In this document: positions 51,938-64,000 of the stretch, piece by piece | Layout of the letters: the number at the start of each line of letters is the position of its first letter | Numbering within the stretch: the first letter of the stretch is position 1 | Translations under genes and position numbers: made by a program | Notes under the pieces: generated by a model | Told to the model about the DNA's origin: nothing | The model's database searches: none | What the model saw: only the letters and a program-made list of their open reading frames with translations | NCBI RefSeq assembly: GCF_046630445.1 | Contig: NC_092341.1 | Coordinates: 6,450,001 to 6,514,000, forward strand | Length of the DNA: 64,000 nt | Reading direction: 5' to 3' | DNA from: Rutidosis leptorrhynchoides | Taxonomy: Eukaryota > Streptophyta > Magnoliopsida > Asterales > Asteraceae

Positions 51938-54395
51938 CTTTTTTTTTAGATAATATCTTTCGTTATCTATATTCGTATCTTTCGTTAACTAACGTTCTTA
52001 ATATTCCCGTTATTCGATTTTAACATCTCTCATTAATTTGCGTATTTAAAATAATTCGTTTGGTTAATTCACGCACCCGCTTTCAAACTCGAGGGACCGT
52101 AGTTGCCAAGGGGCCAAACTAGTTGACTAGGTCAACTAGTTAACCCCATCTCATCCATTCATTCATACTTTCACCTCCTCACCTCCTTTTTCCTCTCTAA
52201 CTCAAGAACACACTTTTTAACATCTTCAAAGAATCATCATCTAAATCAATTCAAGCAAGCAAACATCAAAACAAATTACATATTCGTGATCCTCTCTTCA
52301 TCTTCTACATTTTTGTACCAATTTCATCTCGTTTGGGTTACATTTCTAAAACTCTAGATTTCTCAAATTCGTTTTATAGACTTGAAATGGTGTTAGTTAG
52401 TGTCTATGACTCAAGTCTAACATGAATATGTGTTTAGTTTGCTCGATTTGTGGTTTTGAGTAACTAGCATTAACACTTGAAATGGGTTAGTTTAATCTTT
52501 GATTTTGAATGATTAAATGTTATTTTAATGTTAAAGTTCATGTATTAAATGTGTTACTAGCATCATTAGCTTCATTTTGATGTGTAGGTTGATTTAGAAA
52601 AGCTTCATTTACAAAATGATTGAATTCATGATTTTGATTAGGGTTTGATGAACTTTGAAATGAACTTTTGATGCGTTGAACCCTATGAAATTTTGTTAGT
52701 AAGTGTTTAATTGTATTGTATGTTTAATTACCTTCGAAACGGCATATCATATGTGTGGATTGGATTCCCGAGTCAAGAAATGCATTTTATGAACTTGAAA
52801 CTTTGATTTTGAACATTTAACGATCATTCAACGAGGTTTTTGTTTTTGTAAATGATGAACTTGATTGATGAAAAGTGTTTAGTTGTATTCCTCATCAAAA
52901 TACCTTTCCAATGATATAAGATACGTGTTTTGAATGTTTACGGTTCATAAGTTATGGTTGTTTGAAGTTGGATTCGTCTAAGTGTTCAAACTGCCCAGAA
53001 TTTGTTGAAACAGACACAGATGCGGCGCATCACCACTGGATGCGGCGCATCAGTGACAGATGCGGCGCATCTGTAAGTGATGCGGCGCATCTGATGCTGA
53101 CTGCCCAAAAATCTCGGTTTTAGTTTAATTCTAGCTATGCTACGCACCCCTGATTGACATGAAACTTGGCCAACATGCTCATATATGATTTCTAAGCTTA
53201 GAAAAATAGTTCGGGACCCGACCCGAACGTGTTGACTTTTTCGTTGACTTTGACTTTGACCAAGTTTGACTTTTAGTCAAACTTAACCAAACGATTAGGC
53301 AATCATTCTAACATGCTTTTATACTTGTTTCTTGCATGAAACTTGACAACGTGATTCACATGCTATATATTCAAGTCGTAACGAGCCATAGGACGAATTG
53401 AACACATTTCGCCTGACCTTGTGTCATAACCAGTTAATTGATACAACTTACTTGTTTAGGTCAAGGCTAAGCAACTTTCATGCACACGTTTACTTTGTGA
53501 AGTACATTTATACTCGTGCACTCGAGGTGAGATCATAGTCCCATCTTTCAACAACTTTTATACTTTTAAATCATGGGATGAGAAACATGTACAGTTTTAT
53601 ACTACATACTTTTATACTTTGAACACAAGTACGGAAACAAACATTCCATAGTGAGTTAGAACAAAAAGCCTCAATTCGATTATCATTAGTTACACTTGCA
53701 GGGTGTAAGCGAGAACTTATATTATGTGATCACATGGGCTTGACGAGCCTCATTATGACGGTTCGCTACCGTTAGCGGATGAAATATATTTTCGGGTTTA
53801 GTGTATGTTCTAACACTACGCAACATGGTGCAAAACAGTTAAGTCTTGATAATTGGGTGCTCGCGAACATACTTTTGGAATGCAAACGATTTGGATAATC
53901 AACTATACAAAATCTTGTGGTTCAAAAACAACGTTTACAAACACATATGATTTCACCAACATTTTTCGTTGACAGTTTTCTATATGTTTCTCAGGTTCAT
54001 GAATGGCTATTTGATACATGCTTCCGCGTACACTCATACTTGCTTGGGGTCAAGCATACAGGCATACACTTTGATTACTTGCTTGGAGTCAAGCATACAT
54101 GCATACGCTAGTGATAGCACCTTTGTATTCAAACAAATGTTTACATACTTACGCTATTTATAACAACCATGATTTTTAACTAATTATGTCGCAAAGTTAT
54201 TTCATTTATACATTACTACTTTTGTAAACTTAAACTTGTTGTCGATCCGTTTGGTAAACTAAACTTTGTAAGTCTTATACGTTTCAAATGAATGCGACAT
54301 AATTTTGGTCAAACGTGTCTCATTTAGGGACTATGACCACGCAACGGGACCTAAGTTAACGGCGCCGTCAATGTCGATTTTGCCGGGTCGTTACA
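51938..54395 (-). mobile_element. LTR-like insertion (probable solo LTR)
   Basis: The right edge on the minus strand reads TGTAACGACCCGGC, close to the LARD LTR start TGTGACGACCCGG, so this looks like a solo LTR of a related element. There is no internal coding sequence. The left end has no clear TG/CA terminus or target duplication, and about 170 bp of the array unit is missing at the insertion, so the left limit is uncertain. It holds four copies of GATGCGGCGCATC near 53030-53090. Confidence 0.5.
53027..53095. repeat. Four near-palindromic GATGCGGCGCATC motifs
   Basis: Four copies are spaced 13-20 bp apart, each almost its own reverse complement. They lie in the middle of the LTR-like insertion. 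Confidence 0.85.
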
Positions 54396-54742
54396 CATTT
54401 GGCGGCGCATCATTTTCGGTTCCAGACTGTGATGAAATTCCTAAGATCACCCTAAAAGAGAACAAGGAGAAGGACTCCTTGAAGGTGTCTTGCCATTAGA
54501 GTTCGTCAAGATGACGAAAATGATATTTTATTCATTTTAATGTTCTTTATAAACGTTTTGAATTTCTATCATATTTTTTTTTAAAGCATGACTCAGGATG
54601 GTATAAGTAGTTTTAAGGCCTATTATTTATCTCACATTGTAATTATGTATAACGTATCTAATTTTGAAACTAATATCACTCCACTAAGTACATATTTTAA
54701 CTCATTAATATGTGCCGCCAAATGTAGTATCATTCCTCCGCC
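54396..54742. repeat. Remainder of the ~340-bp array
   Basis: It resumes at the right half of the hairpin (CATTTGGCGGCG), completes one 32-codon frame (GGASFSVPDCDEIPKITLKE and onward), and enters a further unit that is cut at the hairpin by the duplication junction at 54743. Confidence 0.85.
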
Positions 54743-56242
54743 AAATGGCAAGGACGCAAGACCATTCCTGCGTCCTTGCGTCTTTCTTAAGCTTGGACGC
54801 AAGGTTGTACTTGCGGCTTTGCGTACGTGCTACATTGGAGACGCAAAGCTTTGTTTGCGTCCTTGCGTCTGTTTGACCAGAAAAGTTCCAAGTATTTTTT
54901 GTTATCTTGGTGTATAAAGTCGTGTTTGATTATGCAGGATGATTGTCCCAAGAACAAGAAACCTCTACGTGGTCTCTTCCCCACTGATACAGAGAAGGAG
55001 TGTCAATGGTGGATTGATAGCGACGCGTTATTTCTTGGAACTTTAGTTGAACAGGAGATCCAGCAAGAAGAAACCCCAATAATTCCTGAAACTGTAGAGC
55101 AGACACAGACACCAACACATCAAAATACCGAGGTACAAGAATTACATCGTGTGGTAGCGTTGTTGACCGAGCGGTAGACAAAAGTGAAAAAGAATTTAAA
55201 GAGCGGTTGGACAAAGTTGAAAATGAATTAAGTTAATGTAAAAGGAAATTGTCGGAATACGAAGAAAACCCTTTTCCAGAGCAAGAGTATCCGGTATATT
55301 AAAATTTATTAATTATTTTTATTTTTTGCATTTGAATATTTGTTCTCATCTGAATTTATATAATTTATGTTTTTTATTTGTTATTTGCTTAGGACGATAC
55401 GTATTATGAGAAATCTTTCTCTGACAATGAGATTGTCAACCCTTCTCCGATGCAAATACGACGTGGAATTAGAGAAAGACGGCCCACGCGTGCATTAAGG
55501 TCCCCGTTTACTTCACCTGGATATAGAAAACCAATTGAGAAGGTAAATTGCTGCATTATAATATTATAATTGTGTTTTTTTTTTTAAAAATCATAAATAT
55601 TTGTTGTTCTTGCTTCACTGATGTGGACGCAAGGTTAATCTTGCGTCCTTGCGCTTAGTGGACGCAAAGTTAGTCTTGTGTCCTTGCGCTATATGGACGC
55701 AAGGTTATTATTGCGTCCTTGCGTCTGTGTTTTTTACTAACCAGATTTCCTGTTTTGCACAGTTGTCCAGACATGTCATTGAGAAAGTGGAAAACATGAA
55801 TGTGGTCAACCTAGATACAGATGAGCAATTTGTTGATGAGCAAATGGTTGATCAGAAAGCTGTTGATGGACAACCTGATGCTATGGTAGTTGATATCGTT
55901 GCACCTGTTGAAACAGAAGGACCAAAGAATGTAAGTGGTAAGGATGTAAATGTGTGTTTTAAGAGAAAAAGGAAGGAAAAGGACTGGGCTACTGAAGAAG
56001 AAATCTGGGCCATGATCGACAGACTTATCAATGATCAAGGTTGTCTTAAACCACCACCCACTGGAGCATGGAGAGATCAGAGAAAGCATGCACCCCCTGC
56101 AAAAGATCCCACGACAATTATACAGAGCAAGCAAGAGACCCGTTGCATGTTCATCTTTCAAAGTGATCAATTCATTTACCTTAGTACGGAGTTTTGGATT
56201 CGCTTGCTGGGATTAGGAAAGGCAGCATATTTGGAGAACTTG
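54743..56242 (+). pseudogene. DUF1985/Ulp1-type gene fragment, duplicate
   Basis: This is the copy of 35816-37315 and begins inside intron 3, so the DUF1985 domain itself is missing. Exons 4 to 6 correspond to 54938-55293, 55393-55542 and 55763-56242. It shares the frame break and stop in exon 4 with copy 1, which shows that those lesions came before the duplication. Confidence 0.7.
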
Positions 56243-56370
56243 GTGAGTGATCTCCTTAATGTTTTGTTTATGACATGATTTAATTTGTACCCAAATATGA
56301 ACAATGTTAAAACAAATATGTTTTTAATTTTTTAATCGATACGCAAGGAACGCAAACATTAAAATTTTTA

Positions 56371-57741
56371 TTAAATGGTAATAGTGATACTTACAACTAC
56401 GCCAAGGGAATAATAACACATCAGAAATCTATTTTCTTTGTCTGTGATCAAATTTGTTACGCTTCCGGGGTTGTGAATCTTAATGTTATGTAGGTAAATT
56501 GGAAGCATTTGGTACGACTCTTCACTACTCCCACGAAGCATCTGTAATGTATGACATTTGGCCATCCATGCTTGATTGTAAGATATGCTGACACCGAATC
56601 GGCTGCCTATATCCGCACGTATATCGTTTGCTTTATATTCCCGGTTTGCAGATTTCAATGAATCCACAAGCATACTACCCAACACCTTTTTGGTTGCATG
56701 TTTATTGTTTCCCATAATTAGTGTGCGTGAGCATGTGTGTTCGTCATGCAGTTTCTTTACCATAAAGTTTTCAGTGAATCGTATTCTGTAAGCACTACAT
56801 TTCCACTCACAGTTTGGCAACACACATTTAGCAGTGTATCGAGATTTGTCTGACTTTACAGGCTTTATTTGGAAGTTTTCTTCAAGACATTTTGTAAATA
56901 GGGTGTTTATAAACTCTTCTTTGTTCAAGAAAGTTTGACGGACTTTAATTAAATCTGACACCCTATACGTGGTTGGTATTTCAGTCGTCTGTTCGCGCTC
57001 TTCCTCATGCTGACTCAAAAGAGTTGGCATATTCCAGAATGGATCTTGCTTTTCTTCTTCATATTGGAATTCTGCGTCTCGGTCTTTTCCTCCATCTGAA
57101 TCACTATCTTCGACAAGAGGTACCTCAAACGGGTGGTCTAATTCTTTAATTTTACATACGTTTTCAAGACCATAGTTATGCAAATCAAACTCTTCTGTGT
57201 TTGGAAGTGGCAATTCAGGTTCTTCCACTTCCAAATTGTTACTTGCGAGGTTTTCTTCGGTATCATGTTGTAGTAAGAATTGTTGTGGTTGGTGTTTTGG
57301 TGGTTTTGGTGATTTTGGTTTTTTTGGTATCTCTTTTTCTTGGTTTTGTTGTAGTAGTGGCTGGTTTGTCGAGTATTTTGTTTCTAGATTTCGTTGTGGC
57401 TGATGCATTATTACTCTATCGACAATATAAATATCAATAGGACCATTTACAATTGCATATTGTAAAAACTCTTGAAAGTCTTCATCATCATCAGTAATAT
57501 CAAAAACTTGATTATTAAAAATGTATCTCATTGAAACAGCTGCATTGGGTGGGAAGTCAATCTTTTTAAGAACATTTTTTAACAATATTCTCCGATTCAT
57601 TGGTTTTACGGGCGCAATTGGGAGTCTTAACCGAATTCTAAAACAATCTCGTGGCATATATATGGGTATGTTGTTAATGTACTCAAAAGAACCCCAACAA
57701 CATATATTAACAACAAATTTATCATCATTAACACAATTCAT
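56371..57741 (-). pseudogene. mudrA: mudrA N-terminal fragment, duplicate
   Basis: Its 456-residue product is identical to that of 37444-38814, with the same loss of the catalytic domain. Confidence 0.8.
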
Positions 57742-57796
57742 AATGACAAAAATTAGTGAAAAAATGGTTAAAATAGTACCTTAACGTGGGTATAAG

Positions 57797-58071
57797 CTCT
57801 GCATTGAAAACTTTTGAAATTTTTATGAGACTGTGATTTCAAAGTCTCAGGGTCAATCTATATATAGGGACAAAATATTATCCGTAAAAATCTAGGATAT
57901 CTGACGAAATCTTATCCACAAAATCGTATTTCTGATCAGATAAGGTCGCAAGTTCGCAAGACTCAACCTCGCAAGGCGCCTTGCGTCTTGCGAGGGCAAC
58001 CTGTCAATTTTTTTTTTTTGGCGCTCCTTCGCAAGAAACTTGCTGGGAATGGGCATTTTGGCTATAATCCC
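57797..58071 (-). repeat. MULE right inverted repeat, duplicate
   Basis: This is the copy of 38870-39144, followed by TTTATTATT at 58072-58080. With no left inverted repeat nearby, it did not arrive by MULE transposition but as part of the segmental duplication. Confidence 0.85.
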
Positions 58072-58080
58072 TTTATTATT

Positions 58081-58178
58081 TAAACGATAATTACTTGAAA
58101 TTAGAACAATTGCAACTAAAAGCTTGTCTTTCTTGAAAGATAATGCTATGAAATATATGTTCGTTTTTAGCATTATCA
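58081..58178 (-). repeat. Gypsy LTR end, duplicate
   Basis: This is the copy of 39154-39251, the outer 98 bp of the Athila-like 5' LTR, with the TGAGT flank at 58179-58183. Confidence 0.8.
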
Positions 58179-58582
58179 TGAGTTGCACATTCTAAAACGT
58201 AACCACAATCAGAACATGAGTATGATGGACAAGTAATATTACGATCTTGCGGATTCTTATTCGGGAGACGGTTAAAAAGCATGCGCCAATAGAAAACGAG
58301 GACTTTGGAGGGATCACCTTGTTCCAGTAAGTGTATCTACAAACATCCATAGTACTATGTAACAAATGCTGAATGGAACTAGCTGAGAATACATGGGCAG
58401 GCGTAAGATACCAACACCATTTGTCTTCAACATCTGAACATAATACTTGTGATAAAAGGTTAAAAAAATCAGCAAGTTGGGATGCCTGAGCCCCACCATG
58501 AACCTCTCTTCTCCATTGCCAATGCCAAAATTCGAACCCTATCTATCAGAGACCGAACAATGCTAGTTGACATCCAAAAAAA
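58179..58582 (-). mobile_element. LINE fragment, duplicate
   Basis: This is the copy of 39252-39655, with the same zf-RVT remains (FNRLPNKNPQDRNITCPSYS). Confidence 0.8.
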
Positions 58583-59380
58583 GAAAAAAGTTACTTTACA
58601 ATATTTGATATGTTGAAATAGATTACTGTCTTTTGAATTATATTAAACTCATGAATGTTATAATATATTTGTCGTAATATAGAGTTATGTAGTACACAAA
58701 GTTTCACATACGCAACAAACCGGTGATAGCCGCATTGTTTTTTCTTCATTTATAATAGCACGAAGAGTGATAATTATAAGTCATTGACAGCGTTTTGGGG
58801 ATCTTTATTAATTTAAAGTTTGAGAATAATTTTTGTATATAGAAAAAGTATAATGTTTTTCTCTGTTGTTAGGGCAACTTTTTTATGATCACTATAAAAT
58901 ATTCCTGTTATGCACGATTCGAACGTGAGATTTTGTAAGACATTCATAGCCTCAATGACTGAGCTATAACTATTGAGATTTTTTATAATGGTTAATTTTT
59001 GTATATAAAAAATGAACTTACAAATATAGTTTTTCTTTTCCACCCGTAAAACACGTAGGAAAACACTCGCTAGACAATGCTAGGTACCGTAACGTTATCA
59101 GGAAGTTTGTGCAAGGTACCTTCATACAATCGTACTCGTACTCAGCACTCTTCGATATACTTCGTATATGCCAACCAAAAGCAAACACGTTGAAACTGTT
59201 TATCAATTAAATCTGGTCCACCTTTCATTCCAGCATCCACCCAGTGGACCCCATTTCCATTGACACATTCACAATGCAACAAAATCGTTGGATACGACGG
59301 TCTAACACCAGTCCAAATGACATCACATCAAATAACTTCCCGACTCAAACACCTTATCCAACACACCTTATATATGAAAA
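58583..59380 (+). promoter_or_regulatory. Upstream region of the second aminopeptidase copy
   Basis: This matches 39656-40453 in full, including the tRNA-like stretch at 58907-58973. The second gene copy therefore keeps the same proximal upstream DNA as the first. Confidence 0.4.
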
Positions 59381-59431
59381 ATGTTATTAACATTAATCAA
59401 TGTCTGTTTATCATTTCTGCTACTATACATC

Positions 59432-62400
59432 ATGAACCAATACCAACAGCAGAAATTAAATGACTTCAAAGGCCAAAACAGGCTTCCGAAATTCGCAATC
59501 CCTCATCGTTACGACTTAACTCTTAAACCTGATCTTCAAGTCTGCACTTTTTCTGGCCATGTAACTGTTGAATTATCTATATTGGATCCCACACGGTTTC
59601 TCGTACTGAATTCGATTGATCTTGTGATTCATGATACTCACTTCACAGGCTCCAATAATCATGTAATCATTTAATTAACAGTGTTTGTGAATTCTTACTT
59701 ATCAAATTGTAATCAAGGCCATTTATTTTTACTCTCAGTGCTCACAAGGTGTTTGTGAAATTGCAGAAAGTGGTTCCAAGTGAAGTGGTGGTGGATAAAG
59801 ATGATGAGGCGCTTGTGGTGGTGTTTGATGAGGCTCTTAATGTTGGACAAGGGGTTTTGGAGATTAAATTTAGCGGAGTTCTTAATGAACATATGAAGGG
59901 TCTTTATAAAGGGTAATTTTATCAATCGCTATGTCAATATATAAGTTACTGTTATTAGGTTAATTAGTTACTCATATTAGTTAGTACGGAGTATTAGTTA
60001 TGGTTATCTGTGTTAGGAACCGGCCGATCCGAGTAATTAACTGGTCAACGTAGGTTATTAGGTCAGAATCAAATTTAGTTGGTCAAAGTCAGATTATGTC
60101 AGTCAAAATCAGTCAAAGTCAATATTAATCAACATTTCAATATGAAATTAAATAAATTAGATATCTAGAGATTTTGAACAAATGAAGATTATGTTTATGT
60201 TTCTAGACAATTATGTTACGGAGTAACATTTATGTTTATGTTTATGTTTATAAATTTTTAGTATATTTACAAATATAATTTTGAATTTTATTACTTAAGT
60301 GTCTAAAAATTCCAAGCCGGTTACTTTCCATTTCTCCCCGAGTTATCAATTACTCACTCAGAAGTCCCAACCGAGTCCCCAAAATCCTTGAGTGGGATAC
60401 ATAGTAAAACGTGTCAACGGGTAAACGAATAAGGTTTTCCCTATGCAGGTAACCGGGGAAGATATTTAGATGTATGCGAGTGAGGTTTGAATGGGCCCCA
60501 ACTACTACGCAATGTATTGCCACCAAATAACCATATTTGAATATGGTCTATCATACTAAAATACTAAAATGTATCTACTACCTATGAATAAAAATTTGAA
60601 GTATGTATCACATTTTAAAACTTGTTATTATATGTACGGAACTTTCTTTTATCGTATTTCATGTATTTCGTGATTTGTCATCAGATAACTAGTATTTTGC
60701 ACTGACCATATCTATAAGTTGCCAAATCATCAAAAGTAGTGCCACGGGGTTTTTGATTTTCCACTTATCTGATCGTTCCCTTGTAGGACATACGTTGATG
60801 AAGGTGTGAGAAAAAATATGGCAGTCACTCAGTTCGAACCTGCTGATGCACGCCGCTGTTTTCCATGCTGGGATGAACCTGCTCTTAAGGTATACGATTT
60901 AATAAAGTTTTTTCTTTTCTAACTTTTAGAAAATTCATGCTAATTATTTACAATGCAGGCTACCTTCAAGATAACCGCTGACAACGTACCATCAGCGTTG
61001 ACTGTGTTATCAAATATGCCTGTATCTAAGGAGACCATCAATGGAGATTTCAAGACTGTATCATTCGAGGAATCCCCAGCTATGTCAACTTATTTGGTTG
61101 CTGTTGTGGTTGGTCTGTTTGATTACATTGAAGAAACAACATCTGATGGTAATTTCGCATTTGTGTAAGGCTTCGTACTTTTCAACATCTTCCTTTTTTA
61201 TTCAAATTGACTCATTTCGTTTGACAACTGTTGCAGGCATCAGGGTTCGCGCATATTGTCCTGTTGGTAAGAGTGATAAGGGAAAGTTAGCCTTAAGTAT
61301 TTCAGTCAAGTCCCTCGAACTGTATACAAAGTAAGTAACTTTATATATACTCACCATATGGTTTCTTGAATTTTAGTACATATAAAAAGATAATTTTATG
61401 CTGAGAAAGAAACAGAACCAAAGTGAGAGACAAGACAATCAGTAATGTTGTTTATGGATCTTTCTAGGTATTTCTCGATGCCTTACATGCTTCCGAAGCT
61501 AGATATGGTAGCCGTTCCTGATTTTTCTGGTGGGGCCATGGAAAATTACGGTTTGATCACGTATCGTGAAACTGAGCTGCTTCATGATGACTTGCATTCA
61601 GCAGCAGCTAACACACAAAGAGTAGGACCTACTATATTTAACCTATTAACATTTTATTATGATTATATATTTATATATTTATATTTATATTTATATAATA
61701 TATATATGATATATGATATGATGGTTGATCTGAATAACTTATCAAATATGAATAATGTATCTTTTTTACTTAAGTGGACTTCTTTTCATGTCAGCTATCG
61801 ATTGTTGTAACACATGAAGTTGGGCACCAATGGTTTGGGAACTTAGTAACTTTGGAATGGTGGACTCATTTATGGCTCAATGAAGGTTTCGCAACATGGG
61901 TATGGTCTTTTTTATAACATAAGTTAGATCTTTGAATTATTCATGATCTTATGATGTATGATAAATGATAATTTAGGTAAGCTATTTAGCGACCGACACA
62001 TTATTCCCCGAATGGAGAGTTTGGAGACAGTTCCTAGAAGTCACAGCTGGCGGTCTGCGCATGGATTCTTTGGAGCAATCACACCCAGTTGAGGCAAGCA
62101 AATTATCTTTCTCGATGCTTCTGCTTAGGTGTTGCAAAATGGGTGGGTCGGGCGAGTAGGATAACGTGTCAAATCGAGTCGTTTTTATGTGTGTCAATAG
62201 TGGGTCAAGTTTTTGTCTTCGCCCAAAAACTTGCATGATTAATGTAATAAGGGCGTTAAAAAAATATTTTTATGATTTACAATTTTATAAGCCATTGATT
62301 ATGTCAAAGCAAGTCATATTTATGTATCGTGAAACAGGGCCGACCCATATGTTACTAGTTGTCAACAAAATAGAACCAAAATCGAACCGTGTTTTGTATA

Positions 62401-64000
62401 TTTCCTCTATAAGATGCATGCATTTTCAGGTGGAGGTAGGTAATGCTAGCTCGGTGCTCGAAGTTTTTGATGAAATAAGTTACAATAAAGGATCTTCTCT
62501 TGTTCGTATGGTAAACGAGTATCTTGGTGATGAAATTTTCCAGGTTGTTGAAGCTATAGATTTCCTTAAATACCCTCTTAATAATGCAATATCCTATATA
62601 TTTATCTGATCAATATGCTTGCTTGCTTGCTACAATTAGAAAGCTTTGAGTTCTTACGTGAAGAAATACACATACAAAAACGCTAAGACAGAAGATTTAT
62701 GGGCGGTACTTTCAGATGAATCCGGTGTTGAAGTAAACAAACTTATGGACATTTGGACAAAACAAACTGGTTATCCACTTATATCTGTGAAATTACAAGA
62801 CTCCACTTTGCAATTTGACCAGGTCAACCCTTTCAAACTATTAATCAATTTACAAATCAATACAAAGTATTTAAAACTTATTTTTTACTACATGTGACAT
62901 TTTTTTAAACTTTACAGACTCGATTTACGTTATTGGGACAGCAACATGAAGGTCAATGGATCATCCCAATAACCTTATCAATGGGCTCCTACAGTAACTG
63001 TAAAAAATTGCTTTTAGAAACAAAAGTTGGCAAATTGGATATATCAGAGCTTTATCATTCTTATTACTCAAGTTTACAACAAAATGGCAATAACAATAAA
63101 GAAGTTGTAGAAAAAGTGTGGGTCAAAGTCAACGTTGGGCACTCTGGTTTTTATCGGGTGAAGTATGATGAATCACTCACAGCTCGATTGAGGAAAGCCA
63201 TTGAAGACAAATGCTTATCACCAGAAGATAAATTTGGTTTAAATTCTTTATTTCTTAATAATATGAGCATTAATAATCTTAAGTTACATGTAGAGTTGGC
63301 AAAATGGACCGGTCGGGTGGGTTAGTTAAGGGCTTAAGGCCTAAGGGGTAATTAAAGTATGGGTTGGATCTACTTAAAAGTCTTAATCTAAAGTTATTTT
63401 TTAATAAACTGTTAGTGTTAAATATGATTGCAGTTAGTTATATATAATTTGAGATTTTAAGATGTTATTTGATATAAAGAGCAAGGTTGTAAAAGTTGCT
63501 AGTTGGAGACGAATCGATCTGGACCTTGGGGGACTAGTCGGTCGAGTCGGGCATTGACCGGGTGTTGACCAACGTTGCCTTTAAGTAATAAATTAATTAA
63601 ACATACATATATTACACGTAAATATATCAAAAATAAAACATAAATATTTCATACATAGATATATGGCACAAAATATAATTTTTTGAGTAACTTTGACTTT
63701 GACCGACTCAGACTTGACTTGGCCTGCTCAACCCGACTTCAGCATTGACCGACTTTTACAATAGTGATAATGAGGTTTTCTGAATTTAATAAAAGCTCTT
63801 TAGGTTTTGATCCATTTGACTCATCCAACCCAGATGATCCCGGGTCGACCAACTTATATGGAAATGAATTCTAATCTTCAATTTAGCTTAAATTTGTAAT
63901 ATTTACAGGCATATTGGACGATACTTATGCTCTATGTGAGGCTGGCGAAGAATCGATATTGTCTCTTATTTCCTTGATGGATCTGTACAGAGATGATCTT
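59432..64000 (+). CDS. APM1: M1 family zinc aminopeptidase (APM1-like), second copy, cut by window edge
   Basis: Exons 1-11 are 59432-59662, 59767-59912, 60787-60889, 60959-61148, 61237-61330, 61468-61621, 61795-61899, 61977-62093, 62430-62543, 62640-62822 and 62918-63236. Exon 12 starts at 63909 and reaches the window edge. The coding sequence appears identical to 40505-45073, with [17 protein letters not shown] and NEGFA intact and the same GC donor after exon 8. The C-terminal third is not visible, so I cannot say whether this copy is complete. Confidence 0.85.

Larger units (their letters stand above)
54743..64000. repeat. Segmental duplication, copy 2 (continues past the window)
   Basis: This repeats 35816-45073 at offset 18,927 bp. 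The first shared bases are AAATGGCAAGG. The block carries the right part of the MULE without its left inverted repeat or Copia insertion, the right piece of the Gypsy LTR and the LINE fragment, and the start of a second aminopeptidase gene. Confidence 0.9.

Noticed and set aside
57797-58080. A second independent MULE insertion
   Set aside because: The right inverted repeat has the same flanks as the first copy and no left partner, so it came with the segmental duplication.

Overview
This window is nuclear DNA of a flowering plant: AT-rich, intron-containing genes with GT-AG splice sites, and dense nested transposons. The LTR ends (TGTGACGACCCGG and TGTAACGACCCGG types) and the tRNA-Asp primer site of the Gypsy element look like those common in the daisy family (Asteraceae). 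That placement is from memory of such repeats and is an inference.

The only clear host gene is an M1-family zinc aminopeptidase (APM1-like). It is complete at about 40505-47074, with 18 coding exons that join in one frame to 895 codons plus stop. A second copy starts at 59432 and runs off the right edge. The two copies belong to a direct tandem duplication with a period of 18,927 bp: 35816-45073 and 54743-64000 have every visible reading frame at the same offset and look identical over 9,258 bp. Either the duplication is very recent or it is an assembly artefact.

The left 39 kb is a nested transposon stack. (1) The oldest layer is an L1-type LINE fragment on the minus strand, now split into ~1780-2152 and 39252-~39655. 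(2) It was split by an Athila-like Ty3/Gypsy element at 2153-39251 (target duplication TGAGT), which keeps gag and protease remains but no recognisable reverse transcriptase. (3) The left LTR of that element carries a non-coding, long-LTR element (LARD-like) at 2339-17600, arranged LTR-internal-LTR-internal. (4) Its right LTR carries a Mutator-like element (MULE) at 26050-39144, with ~250 bp inverted ends and the 9-bp target duplication TTTATTATT. (5) The MULE has a Copia element at 29176-35575 (identical 311-bp LTRs, target duplication ATATT) in an intron of its DUF1985/Ulp1-like gene. The MULE also carries a plant-transposon-protein gene and a mudrA gene cut off before the catalytic domain.

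The stack ends about 1.2 kb upstream of the aminopeptidase start codon. To the right of the gene lie a decayed PIF/Harbinger-type element (48203-50332), an array of ~340-bp units with a hairpin and a repeated 32-codon reading frame (50538-51937 and 54396-54742), and an LTR-like insertion inside that array. The array ends at the duplication junction at 54743, after which the right part of the MULE, the LINE fragment and the aminopeptidase gene repeat.

No rRNA gene, CRISPR array or intact tRNA gene was seen. Degenerate tRNA-like sequences with A and B boxes occur in the LARD LTRs and upstream of both aminopeptidase copies.
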